Both the position numbers and the translations under genes were made by a program. From NCBI GenBank assembly GCA_934644775.1, contig CAKUDB010000003.1:1-64000 (forward strand): a stretch of 64,000 nucleotides of DNA. Direction: 5' to 3'. Positions within the stretch are counted from its first letter, which is position 1. Each line of letters opens with the position of its first letter. This stretch comes from an uncultured bacterium. Lineage in GTDB: Bacteria > Vulcanimicrobiota > Xenobia > Xenobiales > Xenobiaceae. The notes under the pieces were generated by a model that searched no databases, was not told the origin of the DNA, and saw only the letters and a list, made by a program, of their open reading frames with translations. Below, piece by piece: positions 63,577 to 64,000 of the stretch.

Positions 63577-64000
63577 TCAGAGAGCGCTGCCAAAAACGTA
63601 GCGACTATGATCTAAAGCTCGACGGTTCCAAGCCGTTTGCATACGAATGCGCCCCACAGCCAAATTATCTAGGGCACCCGACTGGAGAGCCGATTTACTT
63701 AAAGCTTTCTTAGCTTGCTCTACGTCGTCAAAATGGATGGTGCGGTCGGCAAACTTTTGGTAAGTTTCATGGCCCTTACCAGCAATAACCACAGTGTCGC
63801 CAGGCTTGGCATTAACTACCGCCTTTTCTATAGCTTCGGCCCTGTCGTAAATAATCTCCACATGCTCCATATTAGCCGTGGAAATACCCGACAAAATTTG
63901 CTTGACAATACTCTCAGGGACTTCGCTACGCGGATTATCGGTAGTAATATAAACTTTATCGGCTTTTTCTACAGCCAAACGGCCCATAATCGGACGTTTG
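63577..64000 (-). CDS. murE: UDP-N-acetylmuramoyl-tripeptide synthetase MurE, C-terminal part (partial at right edge)
   Basis: Only the last 140 residues are inside the window; the frame continues in the codons KRPIMGRLAVEKAD from base 64000. TTDNPRSEVPESIV carries the DNPR motif known from the meso-diaminopimelate-adding enzymes, and GKGHETYQ is the conserved C-terminal motif. About 35 residues follow the usual end. It is the first gene of the cluster here, upstream of murF. Confidence 0.95.
   Translation of the reverse strand, partial: KRPIMGRLAVEKADKVYITTDNPRSEVPESIVKQILSGISTANMEHVEIIYDRAEAIEKAVVNAKPGDTVVIAGKGHETYQKFADRTIHFDDVEQAKKALSKSALQSGALDNLAVGRIRMQTAWNRRALDHSRYVFGSAL

Overview
The window looks like a chromosomal segment from an uncultivated, deep-branching bacterium. 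It encodes a peptidoglycan-making cell: a dcw cluster, with a MurE carrying the DNPR motif typical of meso-diaminopimelate enzymes. It also carries lipoproteins, stalk-type secreted proteins, eukaryote-like Ser/Thr kinases and a CofD-type F420 biosynthesis gene. Base composition is moderate, GTG and TTG starts are frequent, and there are no phage, IS or CRISPR features. I could not assign a phylum from sequence alone. Gene content would suit a lineage such as Eremiobacterota/Xenobia or a neighbouring Terrabacteria group, but this is a weak guess.

Layout. 1-6.5 kb: the 5' part of a giant TPR protein (minus strand) that runs off the left edge in a 36-bp tandem repeat. 6.6-9.7 kb: smpB, a lytic transglycosylase, coaE and rpsA (minus). 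rpsA has a long, strongly folded leader. 10.2-12.9 kb: a full-length DNA polymerase I homologue that has lost its polymerase catalytic residues. 13.2-19.5 kb: a minus operon of ABC ATPase, ABC-2 permease, GldG-like protein, DUF4340-like protein and mgtE. 19.9-29.5 kb: a plus operon of pseudokinase, Ser/Thr receptor kinase, FHA protein, CofD, YfhO-like GT-C protein and TPR membrane protein. 29.6-35.5 kb: tRNA-Gln, a stalk-domain secreted protein, glmU, prs, rplY and pth. 35.6-41 kb: a flavodoxin-like reductase, tRNA-Leu, a squalene/phytoene synthase, a small DMT-type membrane protein, a CYTH-GT2-Rossmann fusion, an esterase and a small Cys protein. 41.4-49.7 kb: a PilZ-like protein, a 1162-residue GlmS variant, a second Ser/Thr kinase fused to a periplasmic-binding domain, and a histidine kinase. 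50.5-53.3 kb: a lipoprotein with a long leader and an MBL-fold protein. 53.4-64 kb: the dcw cluster, read in the order murE, murF, mraY, murD, ftsW, murG, murC, ftsQ.

Themes. Cell-envelope construction dominates (UDP-GlcNAc supply through GlmS/GlmU, Mur and Fts proteins, a lytic transglycosylase, glycosyltransferases). A signalling layer sits beside it: two receptor kinases with type-I periplasmic-binding sensors, a membrane pseudokinase, an FHA reader and an atypical histidine kinase. Several proteins carry Pro/Ala/Gln/Glu-rich low-complexity tails, some built from DNA tandem repeats. The most unusual items are the apparently dead PolA paralogue, the CYTH-glycosyltransferase fusion, the kinase/pseudokinase/FHA operon with CofD, the oversized GlmS, and the repeat-extended MurG.
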